Below, in pieces: positions 46,457 to 57,447 of a stretch of 64,000 nt of DNA. Within the stretch, counting starts at the first letter, position 1, and each line of letters opens with the position of its first letter. The position numbers were made by a program, and so were the translations under genes. Origin of the DNA: Achaetomiella virescens (taxonomy: Eukaryota; Ascomycota; Sordariomycetes; Sordariales; Chaetomiaceae). The notes below the pieces were generated by a model, which did not search any database, was not told the origin of the DNA, and saw only the letters and a list, made by a program, of their open reading frames with translations. The DNA is taken from positions 240,464 to 304,463 of the forward strand of contig JARNGD010000020.1 in the NCBI GenBank assembly GCA_031001845.1. Direction: 5' to 3'.

Positions 46457-47351
46457 TTTGTTTGTTGACTTGCGAGAGGCGTTCACGAAAGAACAGGCAA
46501 TTGATCAGTGGAGCGGACGAAGAGGGATGGATCGACAGGGTAGGACTTGGCGGATCGTCCCAGTCTCGTGCAGTTGGGGTTCCTCGGCAAACACAAAGAT
46601 CTTGCTCTCGCCAGTGTTAGCCTGTCGCCGCCAACGTCGGACGGTTTCTGAGAGAAAGTCCGACTCCGACGACAGAGTTTACAAAGGACCTTTCCTAGTT
46701 AAAAAGGTTGTGGCAGCGACTCGAAGGCAGCGATGATCAGGTGTTCCAAGGCTTGCGTAGTTCCCAGCCTTCGGACTTTGCGGGGCTGCCCTGTCGGTTC
46801 CCAAACTCATTCACATGTTAAAACCCAACGACCGCAAGCAGAAGGAATTGCAAGTTAAAAGCCACGGTTCTGAAACAGGATAGGTGCGTATATGAGGAGT
46901 TTCCGATAAATTCCAGTCGAACAACACGACACGGGACATCGGTGGCATCCAGCGTGTTAACGTTATTGGCATTAGCACTTCATAGCAGAATATCCCACTC
47001 CCAGATACAACCCCCGCTGCGCCTGATTCCCTGTCTACTAGTGCGGCAAGCTGCCAACCAACATCCAATGTCGACGCGGAAACCTCCTTTTCCAGACACG
47101 TTAGCAGTAACAGTTACTCGACATGACCCAAAACCCGCGCCGCCTCAAACGTGACAGACATCAAACAAAAATAATACCCCGTAACCACTCATCCCAATCA
47201 TCCATCGTCAAATCATGACTCCAGGCTCCACAGCAAGCAAGCAATTCCCTCGTGTGTGTGACGCCTGACTCCATCCCGAAAACTCCATCCCTAGTAAAAC
47301 AGTGTTGAACAGACCACCGCCGATCAGTAGCCATGAGTCGGAGTGGCGGCA
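46457..47351. other. Intergenic between the lipase and RFX genes
   Basis: About 0.9 kb, lipase promoter and RFX 3' flank. No supported gene or repeat. Confidence 0.5.
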
Positions 47352-49689
47352 TTAAATCTCTCCCAAGTGATCCTGCAACTCTGTCCCGGCAAACAGGTCC
47401 TGAGCATGCGCAGGTGTGAGGCTGAACTTGTCACCCGGCAAGTCCTCATCAGGCGTCCTGATCCCGATCCCACTATCATCGTGGCTCGCCTGCTGGCCGT
47501 TGGCCGCTGGGCCGGAAGGGAACGGCGCCCGCTCTGATTGCGGCTCCGCCATGCGCGACATGTTGAAATCCTCGCTCGCACTGCTGTAGCGAGACCCGTG
47601 ATGCCCAGCTCTCGGTTTGCAGCTTGCCGCTTGGAACAGCCAGCGGGTCCTGGGCAGACTTTTGCTGCATGAAACCGCCCTGCTCGGCCATAAACTGGAT
47701 CATCTCATCGACCAGCACTTCGTCACCCACCATGACCCAAAGCTCTTCCCTTGCCCGATCGTAAGATCCCTCATGAGCGCGGTGCTCAACCTCTGGACAC
47801 ACCACACGAGGTCCGTATCGGAAGCGTAGGGGAAGCGGCCGGGGAGTGAGCGCAGGAAGTTAACCCAGCGATCCAGTACATTAGACGAATCGCCTTCCTC
47901 GTTGGTCGCTTCCTGCGGTTGCCGGCCGTTACGCATCGCAACCTCACCATGCACCGTCAAACATTCAATCTCCCATGGGACGTTGACGGGGTCGAGCAGG
48001 TCGCGCATCTCGGTGAGGAGGAGATTGACGACGTCATCCATGCCTCGAGACGGTATGCTCTCAGCAATCTTCCGGACGTTGATCATGGAAATCCACTCTG
48101 TGTACATTAGGTCGCGGTTTGCTGGGTTCGAGAGCATGTTCGCCGCTGCGTGGGCCGTGAGGTTCACCCGCAGAGCCCTGTCCAGCAGCCCGGCAAAGAT
48201 GGTAGCTGGGCCCTCCTTGGCCCTGACCACATGCTGAGGCTGCCCCTGAAAGGAATCGCGAATATGGGGACTAGCCGCTCCGAGATATTGCGAAGCGTGT
48301 CCAGAACCGGTTTGGGAACAACCTGAAGAGTCAGGCCGGAAACAATGCGCATCATCCGCTGATACAGAATAAAGTCGCACTCCTCGATCCAGGGCGCGAT
48401 CGATGGTGCGAGAACAGCTTCTGCACGGGCATCGTGAGGGTGCCCTGGAATGATGTGAAGAGGTGAAAGAAGGTCTTCTCCTTGCAGTACCGGATGCACT
48501 CGACCAGAGATGTACAGTAGGAACGATAGAGCGCCATGAGAGACTTGGCCGCATCCGGATCCGTGCCGGTCGGAAGGTAGGGCTCGATTCGGGGTAGGAT
48601 TATCGGATCTGATTGCTTGAATGTCTCGCCGGTCTCCGTCGAGAAGCGGAGCTGCTGAGCCGTCTTGCCCATCGTCGTCTGCAACTGGTCAAAGCTGACA
48701 ACCTGGGGCTGGTTGTAGAGACTGTGGTGGAACTCGTGCGATCGCATGTTGTTCGGCCCAGGTTGCTGTGCAGAAGGAGGAGCCGAGAAAGGAGTTCTCT
48801 CAGATCGCATTGACACAGAGTTGTTTGGGAGGGCGCTGATGAAGGTCAGTATCTGCCTGCATCAACAAACAGACTGGTGCTCACCTGAAATTTTGCGACA
48901 AAGAGGCGTTTTCCCCTAGCGGCATGGTTGGTTGACTTGGGGTGTCGCGAACATCTGGCTGCTCTTCCTTCAACTGGAAATTAACATAATGATATTTGAC
49001 TCTCCGACCGCGAACACCCAGGCGCCGTGTTTTTCAAGCCTGGGAAGAGAACCCGCACGAGTTTGCCGAAGCTAGCAGGATTCAACACGGTGATCCTCTC
49101 GGTGGCGCATCGCGAGGCATAGTTGGCATATACCCGACCCCGAGGGACTGATCCTTTGCCGGCAGAGCACACCTGGTTTATCCTACAAAGGTGTCAGCAT
49201 CTGGGTCTAAGGGTCCTCCACTGTGCTGGCATACCAGAGCATGGCAAAAACCTGGCGAGTCCTCTCCGAGTTCGGACCACGCTCGTTGCCGTGGAGCTCC
49301 TGGGCAACATCTTGGAGGCTGCGATGCTTATTGGAATGGAAAAGCTGGCGCATCTCCATCTCGTTGTTGGCATTGGACCGCGAGCCTGACCTCGCTGGTG
49401 CGGGCAGCCCATGGAGCGAGTCCCCATCCTCATTCCCATCGCGGTCGAGCATCTGGCTATCGTCTGCAAAGCTTGTGTTTCCGGCGAAGGAGTCGGCAGA
49501 CAGTGACTGCCGACTCATGCTATGAGCGTGATGGTGAAATGAAACACTCTGGATGGACTGGCTGACCGGAGGTTCGATCGAGAAGTCGCGGCTTGCTTGC
49601 AGCTGGGAAGCCAGGAGAAGGTCCTCTGGAGTCATCTGGGTCGATCCGTTGGGGACTCTCGCGGTTGGCCGGGGTCGTTGGGTAACCAT
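47352..49689 (-). CDS. rfx1: RFX-family transcription factor
   Basis: Winged-helix DNA-binding regulator of the RFX family (yeast RFX1/CRT1, Penicillium and Acremonium RFX/CPCR1), linked in fungi to DNA-damage response, cell division and development. About 745 aa. The N-terminus is Gln/Ser/His rich and leads to EMEMRQLFHSNKHRSLQDVA. The RFX domain (about 49190-48960) reads VPRGRVYANYASRC, then TVLNPASFGKLVRVLFPGL, then RRLGVRGRSKYHY across frames. Introns lie at 49183-49234 (splitting a Trp codon) and 48836-48884. The large C-terminal part (FILYQRMMRIVSGLTLQVVP, MLSNPANRDLMYTEWISMIN) matches the dimerisation and extended regions of RFX proteins. The tail ends TELQDHLGEI. Frame changes near 49040, 48430, 48255, 47725 and 47575. 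Confidence 0.92.
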
Positions 49690-50862
49690 GGCGCGGAATA
49701 CACCTCGGCAGACTCCGCGAAGCTGCTTCGATGTTGGCCTGTGTCGTGGCGCTGTGGATGGACGCCGTCGAGCCTCGCGACCGAGGACGCTTTCTGGCCT
49801 TGGCGAGGGCCAGTGGATCTATTAGACGAATGAGTGTCTACACTAATATCTATAGTGTGATGCACGGGGAGGGCAGAGGAGTACGGTCAGGAGATGCGGG
49901 TCTGGGGTGCGGGGATGGGGCCCTTCCTTACCGTGGTTCGAGTCCATTGCCACTCCTGCCATGGGCAAACAGTGTCGTCAAAACAGAAGAGGTTGGCCAG
50001 CCGTTGCGACAACGAAAAGGCAGCCCACGCTGCAAAGAGAATGGATAGAAAAACTTGATGATCAAAAAGATATACGGCAGCTTCAGGGTCGGGCAATGGC
50101 GGCGGAGCAAGGGAGCGAGTGCGCGTTGTTGGGGTCCCGGGAACGTGCTCAATTGCACACTCTTGTTTCAGAGGAGGAAGAGGAAGAAATCAACAAACAT
50201 GGGAGGCGCTACCCGGGGCAATGCGCATCTGTGGCCAGCTCCCCCGCACGTACCACCCAGCCCCACTTTTTCAAGTCGGTTCTCGATTGGCCGCAGGCTT
50301 CCTCGATTCCTGCAGGTGAGAGCAACAAACCGAGTTCGAGCAGAAAGATTCATTGTCCAATGCGGCAGGGCGGAAATAAACAAACCCTGAGGCGGTGTTC
50401 AAGATTGCAGATGCAGATGGCTGCACGGCTGAGTTTCACCCATGCCTTAAATAAGTCCGGCGTGTATATCCGCATCTAACTCGGTTAAGAGTGCTCGCGT
50501 CCTCCATTCCCCAAATCCACGAGTCGAAATAGCGAGGCAGGGCATAGAAATATTTGGGGGCTCAACAGGAAAAAGAGAGACTCAGAAGTTGAGCTCCCAG
50601 AGGATCTCGATGTGCAAGGCAGAGTTATTTGTGACATTGACGGTCCTTGTTAGAGCCAAGACCTGCCCTGTGACGGAATGATCACCAGTTGCCTGTCCCA
50701 GGTGACGCATCAACCCTCGAACCCTCAATGTAAGCCAAAGGCCCAAGCAATCGTGAACAACTCTTCAAGAAGCACCAGGCGATAACCGCCCCCTCTACCC
50801 TGATCTTGCTTGAAAGACTCGGGCAAAAATGAAGCAAGGCTCAAACCAGCAAAATAAAAACT
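49690..50862. other. Intergenic upstream of RFX, containing the tRNA at its right end
   Basis: About 1.2 kb with no supported protein gene; short overlapping open frames only. Probably the RFX promoter and long leader. Confidence 0.45.
50855..50859 (-). terminator. RNA polymerase III T-run terminator of tRNA-Val
   Basis: On the minus strand TTTTT (then ATTTT) begins a few bases past the tRNA 3' end, the normal Pol III stop signal. Confidence 0.75.
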
Positions 50863-50935
50863 GATCCGATCCAGGTTCGAACTGGAGACCTTCAGTGTGT
50901 TAGACTGACGTGATAACCAACTACACCATCGGACC
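50863..50935 (-). tRNA. tRNA-Val (anticodon AAC)
   Basis: 73-nt cloverleaf on the minus strand. The acceptor stem pairs GGTCCGA with TCGGATC (one G-T wobble). The D arm contains the A box TGGTGTAGTTGGTTA. The anticodon stem-loop is TCAGT-CTAACAC-ACTGA with anticodon AAC. The T arm with B box GGTTCGAA-type sequence is CCAGTTCGAACCTGG. No intron. AAC reads GTT/GTC after A34 to inosine editing. A T-run terminator follows. Confidence 0.93.
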
Positions 50936-51463
50936 TTGCTTAATGGTTGTCTTCAAATTGTGAAAAACAATTCTTATTTGCGATATGTTAAGCACGTGAC
51001 CAGTCCTTTGCTGTGTGCGTCATGCGCTTGATCGGGCACGAGCTGCCGGGGCTGGAGCTTGTGACTGGGGTTTCTGCACACGTAGCAGGCTAGTCGTCAT
51101 TGCTCACCTGCATCCACCCACACACCTGTAAACACCCCGACCCCGTATCTTATTTCAACCAATTTCTCGCCGATTCAACAACCTCACGACTCCTTGTTGG
51201 AAATATTTTGCCCCCACAGGCTCTCGACTCGCGATATTAACCCTTTATCAGTAGGTATTACCGTTCCTTTGTCCACCACTGCCGATTTTCCAGCTCAGAA
51301 GCGGGACGGCTCCCCGCCAAAGCTCCCCGGACCAAATGCACGAGCGAGCTGCAGCACCAACCTCCCGTTCCGCCACCACTTACACCGACCTGCCTTCTAC
51401 CGAACCACTGCTGACTTCTCCCATGGCTCTCCAGGTGCAACTTCAGCCTCAACAAACGCAAGC
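50936..51463. other. Upstream region of YOP1
   Basis: Promoter and leader space between the tRNA and YOP1. No supported gene; a plus-strand frame covering 51194-51547 is out of frame with YOP1. Confidence 0.5.
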
Positions 51464-52217
51464 ATGTCTTCTCCTCAGGACCGCGTTCAGCACCTGGTCG
51501 GACAGCTCGACAAGGAGGTGCGTCTCGTCTCTGGATCCCGAATGTGACTGCCTCACCGACTCGAGGTGCATGCTGACTGAATGGTGTCGCCAGCTCTCCA
51601 AGTACCCCGCTCTCAACAACCTCGAGAAGCAGACGTCGATCCCCAAGGCGTACGCTGTGCTTGGCCTGGGCGCGCTGTACTTCTTCTGATCATTTTCAAC
51701 CTCGGCGGCCAGCTCCTGACCAACATCGCGGGCTTCGTCATCCCCGGATATTACTCGCTCGGTGCGCTTTTTACCGCGAGCAAGGCTGATGACACCCAGT
51801 GGCTGACGGTGAGCGCCTCGCGACCCTGTTCTTGATGGACGACCCTGCTAACTGACTCGATAGTACTGGGTTGTCTTTGCCTTCTTCACGTAAGGATTTT
51901 TTTTCGCGGCGGTGTGACTCGGCGACACGAGCTGACCTCACTATAGCGTTGTGGAGAGCCTTGTCAGCGTTGTCTACTGGTTCCCCTTCTACTACACCTT
52001 CAAGTTTGTCTTCCTGCTGTGGCTTTCGCTGCCCAACCTTCAAGTACGTCGTTTTGCATCCAGCCCTCGTTTCGTGCCGAGCTGACCCTTCTTCAGGGGT
52101 GCGGAGATCATCTTCCGCTCCTTTATGGCCCCGACTCTCGGCCGCTACTTCCACCAGGGCGCTGGCTCCACTGCCAGCGGCCTGCGGGCGAAGGCCGACT
52201 CTCTCCACACCGAGTAA
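51464..52217 (+). CDS. yop1: ER membrane-shaping protein YOP1 (DP1/TB2/REEP family)
   Basis: Hairpin membrane protein that curves tubular ER, partner of reticulons. Five exons: 51464-51517, 51594-51808, 51864-51889, 51947-52043, 52097-52217, with GT..AG introns; 170 aa, the standard length. The protein begins MSSPQDRVQHLVGQLDKELS, then KYPALNNLEKQTSIPKAYAV. Paired hydrophobic hairpins include LIIFNLGGQLLTNIAGFVIP and YWVVFAFFTVVESLVSVVYW, followed by FPFYYTFKFVFLLWLSLP. The tail is GAEIIFRSFMAPTLGRYF, ending KADSLHTE. One C is missing at about 51686 (YFF then a false stop) and one near 52033 at the end of exon 4. Constitutive expression expected. Confidence 0.95.
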
Positions 52218-53160
52218 GCGATTCCCGGGTCCTCGAGCGGGGCCCGTTTGGCCAAAATACAAAGCGCGTGACTTTGAGAGTGGCCCAGCCAGGATAATGG
52301 AGAGTTGGTAGATGGAATGACGGTGGCCGGTTTCCCTTTGCCGTCGGACGTGAATGAGGACCTTGGACGCAGCCCGACGGCAGCACAAGGGGACCGCTCA
52401 GACAATTCAACAGACCGGAGGGCTATTTCCTTCTTGCTCGGTCAATCGGGAGGTATACTTGGCGCGGATTTCCTTGGAACTCTCTTCCTTGGACGGTCAA
52501 CTATTTTTGGGGGAGAGAATGGTGGGTTCTATGTCAGCAGTGGATGATGACGATTTGGATTGCGACGTCTTGGAGGGCGAGGGCAAGTAGTGCATTGTAA
52601 CTCAATCAGTCCTGCGTTCCCCTGCCTTCTCTTGCTTCCAGAATCTCTGAGAGCACCTCGAGGCCTGCATCCACAGAGCATTCACAAGCATGGTGGAAGA
52701 GCGTTTCATGTGCAGACAAAAGCCTCGTGTTTGATACGTCAGACCGATCGCTAAAAGCCTTGGCGGGTCGCCTCCACCTGACCCCCCACTGCAAGGGACA
52801 TCAGCCACCAGCCCTGTGAGCGACCCGTTTGCCGATCGGGACGACAATGCGATTGCTCCCTCGGCGCTCCTGCGCCTGGACACCGGATCGGACGACGACA
52901 TTCGGGGATAAATAGGAAGAATTAAACACTTTGGAAAGCAGTTTTGCTAGTTTGGTTCTGTGGAGAGGGGCAGGTGCCGGCCAAATACTATGTTCCCGTA
53001 GCCGACGGCCTCTCAGTGGTCAGCTACAGGGGGTCAACGGCCAGAGTGAGCGACAGAGACCCGACGCCACCACATACGACCCTCACGACGACGCCGACAA
53101 CCGGTTCATTAAAGCGACGACAACTCCCAGTCTAAGGCCCCGCGGGGCCATATACCCATA
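52218..53160. other. Intergenic between YOP1 and MID1
   Basis: 3' flank of YOP1 and MID1 promoter. Only short open frames; no gene supported. Confidence 0.5.
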
Positions 53161-55048
53161 ATGCACCTCAGTCCCTTGCAATCGCGGTTAGTGGCGTCCC
53201 TCGTCGCTAGCTGCCTGCTCATCCTCCTCTACCTCTACCTCTTCCCACCAACGTTCGCGCTTGCGGCCGAGTTGAAAGAGGCATTGCCCATCATCTTCGA
53301 CGATGTCGACTTCACGACCGACGAAACGGCGCGCAGCCTGCGCGGCTCGATATATGAACCCGAGTTCACACAATTCGGCAGGAGTATCGTTGGGCGCGCG
53401 CCGGCGGGTGTTACGTCGCTGACGAACAATGAGGCCATGCCCATGAATGTGGACGCGGGGACGACCCAATGGTTTGTCTTTGCCCTGCCGGGAGTATCCG
53501 GACGGGAGGCGGAGGAGAGTAGGTTGGAGTTGAGGGGCCGCCATAATGCGTCTCGGGAGCAAAACGCTGGCGCTGGCGCTGGCGCTAGCGCCGCGGAACA
53601 CGAGGAGGAGAACGAACATAAGCCTGAAAAGAGACAAGGCCTTCGGAGCATCTACATATCGGCGAATACCTGCGAGCAGCCACAGCCGGTCGATCCGTCG
53701 AAAACAACCTCGGACCCTCCGCAACTCACCCTGTTCGTCTCTACGTCACCAGACAACGACCCAAAGACTAAGGTCCCGTTCAAGGAGGGCGCCGTCATGT
53801 ACACCCTGAGCACCAGCAGGGATGTGTACCTTGGCATCCACGCACCAAATGTGTCGGACATCTTCTCGGGCACGTACAACTTCAGGGTCGCCGCGTCGAC
53901 GGATAACTACTACTACAGCTACGACGAGAAGGACGAGGCCGACCTGATCTGGTGGACAGCGACTCGCAGGGAGCCCTGTTGATCACTCACAACCTGACGG
54001 ACAAGGCGGACCCAGCTCTGGAACAGCAGATCATGAGCTCACAACCATATGTGCTGTTTGCGCACAACAAGAAGGACCGAGCTATCAACGGCCTCAAGTA
54101 CTCATTCTGCGGGCTGCAGAACTATGCACAAATCGCTGCCATCAAGAACGGACGGCGGACGGATATGGTTAGGACGGGCATCACCAAGAGGGGCAAGGGA
54201 ATCTCCCGAAGCAGCAATTCTTTTTCAGCAGACTCAACTCAAGCGCTGAGTACATCGGCATCCTGGCAAAGGATGGGAGTTCACCCGCAAGAGGCAAACT
54301 CAGCGGCTGGCGGAACGCGGGTGTTCAAAGCAACGAGCTTCTCCACCAGTCTGGTAAAATACCTCCCTCCCTGCCGCTCCTCATTCGTACAAGTACTCAC
54401 CAACCCCCAAAGACCACGGCAACTGCGCCCTGATCATCGACCTCGACTTCTGCGATCAAGTCGCCTACTCGGTCCCCAAGCAACCCCAATTTCGGCAATT
54501 CGACCAAACTCGCCCAGTTCTACGACGATTACGCCTCCAGTGTCTACGGCAACTTCAACAAGTCCCTCGCGCAGATCGCCTGCGAAGCCCCTCCGCCCAG
54601 CGCTACTCCCTCGCGCGCAACTGCACCGACTGCGCCGCTGCCTACAAAGATGGCTCTGCTCCGTGACCATCCCGCGCTGCGAGGACTTCTCCAACACGGC
54701 GCCCTACCTCCAACCCCGCGCCATCAGTCAGCCTTTCCCCGACGGAGAGGTCATCGACCCGTCTCAGTTCTCCGCCCTCAACTTGAAAAACACACCAGCT
54801 ACAACTCGAGTCGCAACCCGCTTATCGATGAGGTGATTCAACCGGGCCCGTACAAGGAGCTGTTGCCGTGCGATGATTTGTGTTATAAGCTGGTGCAAAA
54901 TTGTCCGGCGAGTATGAAGTTTGCCTGTCCCACGCCGCTTGGGATTGGGTTTGAGGGGAATTATGCCAGGCACGATCCTGCGATGGGCTTGACGTGTAAT
55001 TTTCCGGGTTCGGCGCATTTTCCTAGTGCGGGTCGGAGGAGGGGGTGA
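53161..55048 (+). CDS. mid1: Stretch-activated Ca2+ channel regulatory subunit MID1
   Basis: Plasma/ER-membrane glycoprotein that works with the CCH1 channel in calcium influx during stress, mating-type and tip-growth responses. The N-terminal signal or anchor segment (LVASLVASCLLILLYLYLFP) is followed by a large extracellular part with N-glycosylation sites such as HNAS and APNVSD. Conserved stretches are TTQWFVFALPG, TYNFRVAASTDNYYY and PYVLFAHNKKDRAINGL. The Cys-rich C-terminus typical of MID1 includes NCTDCAAAYKDWLCSVTIPR, CEDFSNTAPYLQPRAISQPF, LLPCDDLCYKLVQNCPASM and FACPTPLGIGF. One intron at 54354-54412. About 610 aa. Frames change near 53955, 54215, 54460, 54650 and 54790; repairs keep all Cys motifs intact, which argues against a pseudogene. 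Confidence 0.9.
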
Positions 55049-55557
55049 GTTGGGGGTTGATGATTGGGGTGGTGGTGGTTGGAGGTTGGATGGTGGTATG
55101 ATGATGATGGTGGGTGGTGCGTATGAATTGGGATGGGGGACTGGGTGGGTGGTTTAAATGGGTTTGGGTATCTTTGGCGTTTGGAGGGTTCTCGGGCTTG
55201 TTGGGGCTGTGAATTAAAGGTTCATAGAAAGGACCCGTGTTATGACTCGTGGCATGGGTTGAAGCTGAGAGCCATGGCGTTGATATTGGGACGATCATGG
55301 TTGGGATCAACCTGCGAATAGTACCAGGGAGGTGGCCATGAGGTGGTTGTCATCCATGTAAGAATATTATTCAGTTTTTGATCGAACAAAAAGATAGTAT
55401 GCGAGATTGTACACGTTCGCTCAACAGTTTTCTCTCCCACACGGTTTCCTCCATACATCACAATTCCCTATTCCGCATCCCACTCCGACAGCCAATGTCA
55501 CCTCTCGCCCTCAACAACCACCCCTTACTCAATCACCTCATCCGCTTCAACAACCCG
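55049..55557. other. Convergent 3' flanks of MID1 and the small mitochondrial gene
   Basis: G/T-rich, GGTGG-repetitive stretch after the MID1 stop (55030-55160), then no feature. No gene supported. Confidence 0.5.
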
Positions 55558-56144
55558 CTATTTCCACGGCCACCACGAACCCCCATTCGCCTTCACCCCC
55601 TCGCTCCCACTTTCAGCTTTACTCTTGTCACTCGCTGCCGCCGCCGCCGCAGCAGCAGCAGCCTGAGCAGCTTGCAAGCTCTTAACCTGCACACTCGAGC
55701 CTGGTAATCTCAGCTGGTTCAAAAGTCAGCCCACTAACCGCCAAATACAGAGAGATATGTCGCATTCCAACAAAAGAGAATATATGAGAGCTAACATTCA
55801 CTCACCCTGCCGCTCTTCCTTGATCTCGTCCACCTCCAGCCGGTCCAGCCAAAGTAGACGATCTGGTAGACAAACGGCGAGGAGCGCGCACTTGGCCACG
55901 GGGCGGGTGAAGGTTTTGTAGAAGGCGCCCTGTGTGTGTCTGTTAGTGAATTCGGAATGAAGATGACGCCTGAGACAGAGGCATGGTAGTGTGGGCCAGA
56001 AAATCCCATGGTCGGGAGATTGGCAGAATTGGGTAGTCTTACGGTTGGTGACAGTTGTTGTGAGTAGCCTCTGAGTTGGGTATGAGAGATGGATGAGGCT
56101 GTCCGAGAGGCCCTTGTGAGGGCGGTTTTGAAAGGAGGGCGCAT
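55558..56144 (-). CDS. Small mitochondrial (probably inner-membrane) protein of unknown function, poly-Ala segment
   Basis: Not assigned to a family. Three exons: 56043-56144, 55806-55929, 55558-55700; introns GTAAGA..ACACAG and GTGAGT..TACCAG; 122 aa with no stop in the spliced frame. The N-terminus (MRPPFKTALTRASRTASSIS) has the Arg/Ser/Ala look of an import presequence. Exon 2 starts GAFYKTFTRPVAK and ends RLEVDEIKEERQ. As read, its middle is CALLAVCLPDRLLWLD, but two compensating missing-base errors would give a hydrophobic FVYQIVYFGWT segment better suited to a membrane helix. Exon 3 has VQVKSLQAAQ, an 11-Ala run and the tail NGGSWWPWK. A role in complex assembly or ATP synthase is possible but unproven. 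Confidence 0.6.
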
Positions 56145-56765
56145 TGTCAGGGTTGTTGACTGGGGCGTGAGTGGTGTATTGCGTGTTAGTCTCAGTGTAG
56201 TCCTTTTGCTATCAATCCGCTAAGGAGAGTTTATTTATGTTGACGTTTCCTGTTTGGGGAGTTATCGAGTTCACATCGAGCTGAAGCTCACAATGGAAGT
56301 TACAGATGGAGTCCCATGAGCGATGCGGCAGCCATGCTAAGCTCAGTGATCTGCAAGCCCATGGCGTGTTCATGATTGGCCTGTGCTGGGGACCCACTCA
56401 ACCCCGTGGCACCCCTGTCTTCAAGTGATTGCCGCTTGCCGAAACCAGCAAGGGGCCCACTGCTGCCGACCCACTCCAGTTGTGTCGGTGGTGAACGACA
56501 GATGGCCTGAAATCGAGGACCTTGCAATCTGTCCCATTCTCCCTTGAATTTGACAGCACCATCTTCCCAGGACGGCCATTTTTTTGTATCCGGCTGTCTC
56601 TGAGTGGATAGCGTGATCAAGTTACTCTTCGGACCCCAATACACCATTGTCGTCGAACACACCAGACGGATTGTGAATCTCCATCGCCTCTGGTCGCCCC
56701 TGACGAGAGAGAGTCGCCCGCACATCCCCGTTAGACCTCCCCTTTCCACGCCTCACATCTTCAAA
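56145..56765. other. Divergent upstream region shared by the small mitochondrial gene and the RAMP4-like gene
   Basis: About 620 bases with no supported gene; presumably a bidirectional promoter. Confidence 0.5.
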
Positions 56766-57098
56766 ATGGTATGCGCACCCATCATGTCTCCATGGTCACC
56801 ACAACTAACAACGGCTTCCCCAGGCCCAAACACCGCAGCAGAGGAGGGCAAATCTCAAGTTCGCCAAGGAGAACGAGCACGCATGGGCAAGTCGGAGGAG
56901 CAGATCAAGAAGCGTGCGAAAGACACCCCTAAGTCGCCCATCTCTCCAGTGTGGCTCGGTACGAAAAAATTCCGCGCGAACTCTCTAGTTTCTTGACCAG
57001 AGGAGCATTGGCTGACTTGGGCCTTCTCAGTGCTCCTCGGTTTCGTTGTCTTCGGCGGCCTCATCTTCGAGATCATCTCGCGCATCTTCCTCCGCTGA
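56766..57098 (+). CDS. Stress-associated ER protein, RAMP4/SERP1-YSY6 family
   Basis: Tail-anchored ER protein associated with the Sec61 translocon. Exons 56766-56768 (the ATG alone), 56824-56958 and 57031-57098; about 68 aa. The sequence starts AQTPQQRRANLKFAKENEHA, then GKSEEQIKKRAKDTPKSPIS, and the C-terminal anchor reads VLLGFVVFGGLIFEIISRIF before LR and TGA. Intron 1 directly follows the start codon, an arrangement I associate with fungal RAMP4-like genes. One missing base near 56881 shifts exon 2 (EHA to MGKSEE). Likely induced with the unfolded protein response. Confidence 0.9.
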
Positions 57099-57447
57099 TT
57101 TAAATATGAGCACCAGGGAGAATGGAGATACCCCCTGGTTGAGTGAAAATAATGGACGTGTACATTGAAGCATTGTCCACCGGCAGGTTCGAGCCAAGAC
57201 GCGCTGTGTGAGGGACAGAAAGACCCTCTGTCGGATTTAGGGGTGAGCGCGCGCCGCACATGTACCACTACACGGCCCTGGTCACGGGAATAGGGTTTGA
57301 TTATATTAGCGTATACCATCTCCACCGGAACTGCAGAGGGCAGCTGGGGCAGGAGGCTTTGACATTATGCTATCTGCACCTGTACGGTCATATTTGGCGC
57401 AGGTATCTCAAGCAAGATAAATAGAAGATAGCACCTTTGGGACTCTC
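57099..57447. other. Convergent 3' flanks
   Basis: About 350 bases between the RAMP4-like gene and the SMAP-domain gene, which face each other. No feature seen. Confidence 0.5.

Noticed and set aside
56855..57325. 156-codon minus-strand frame over the RAMP4-like gene
   Set aside because: Shadow of the plus-strand RAMP4-like exons, whose family match is clear.
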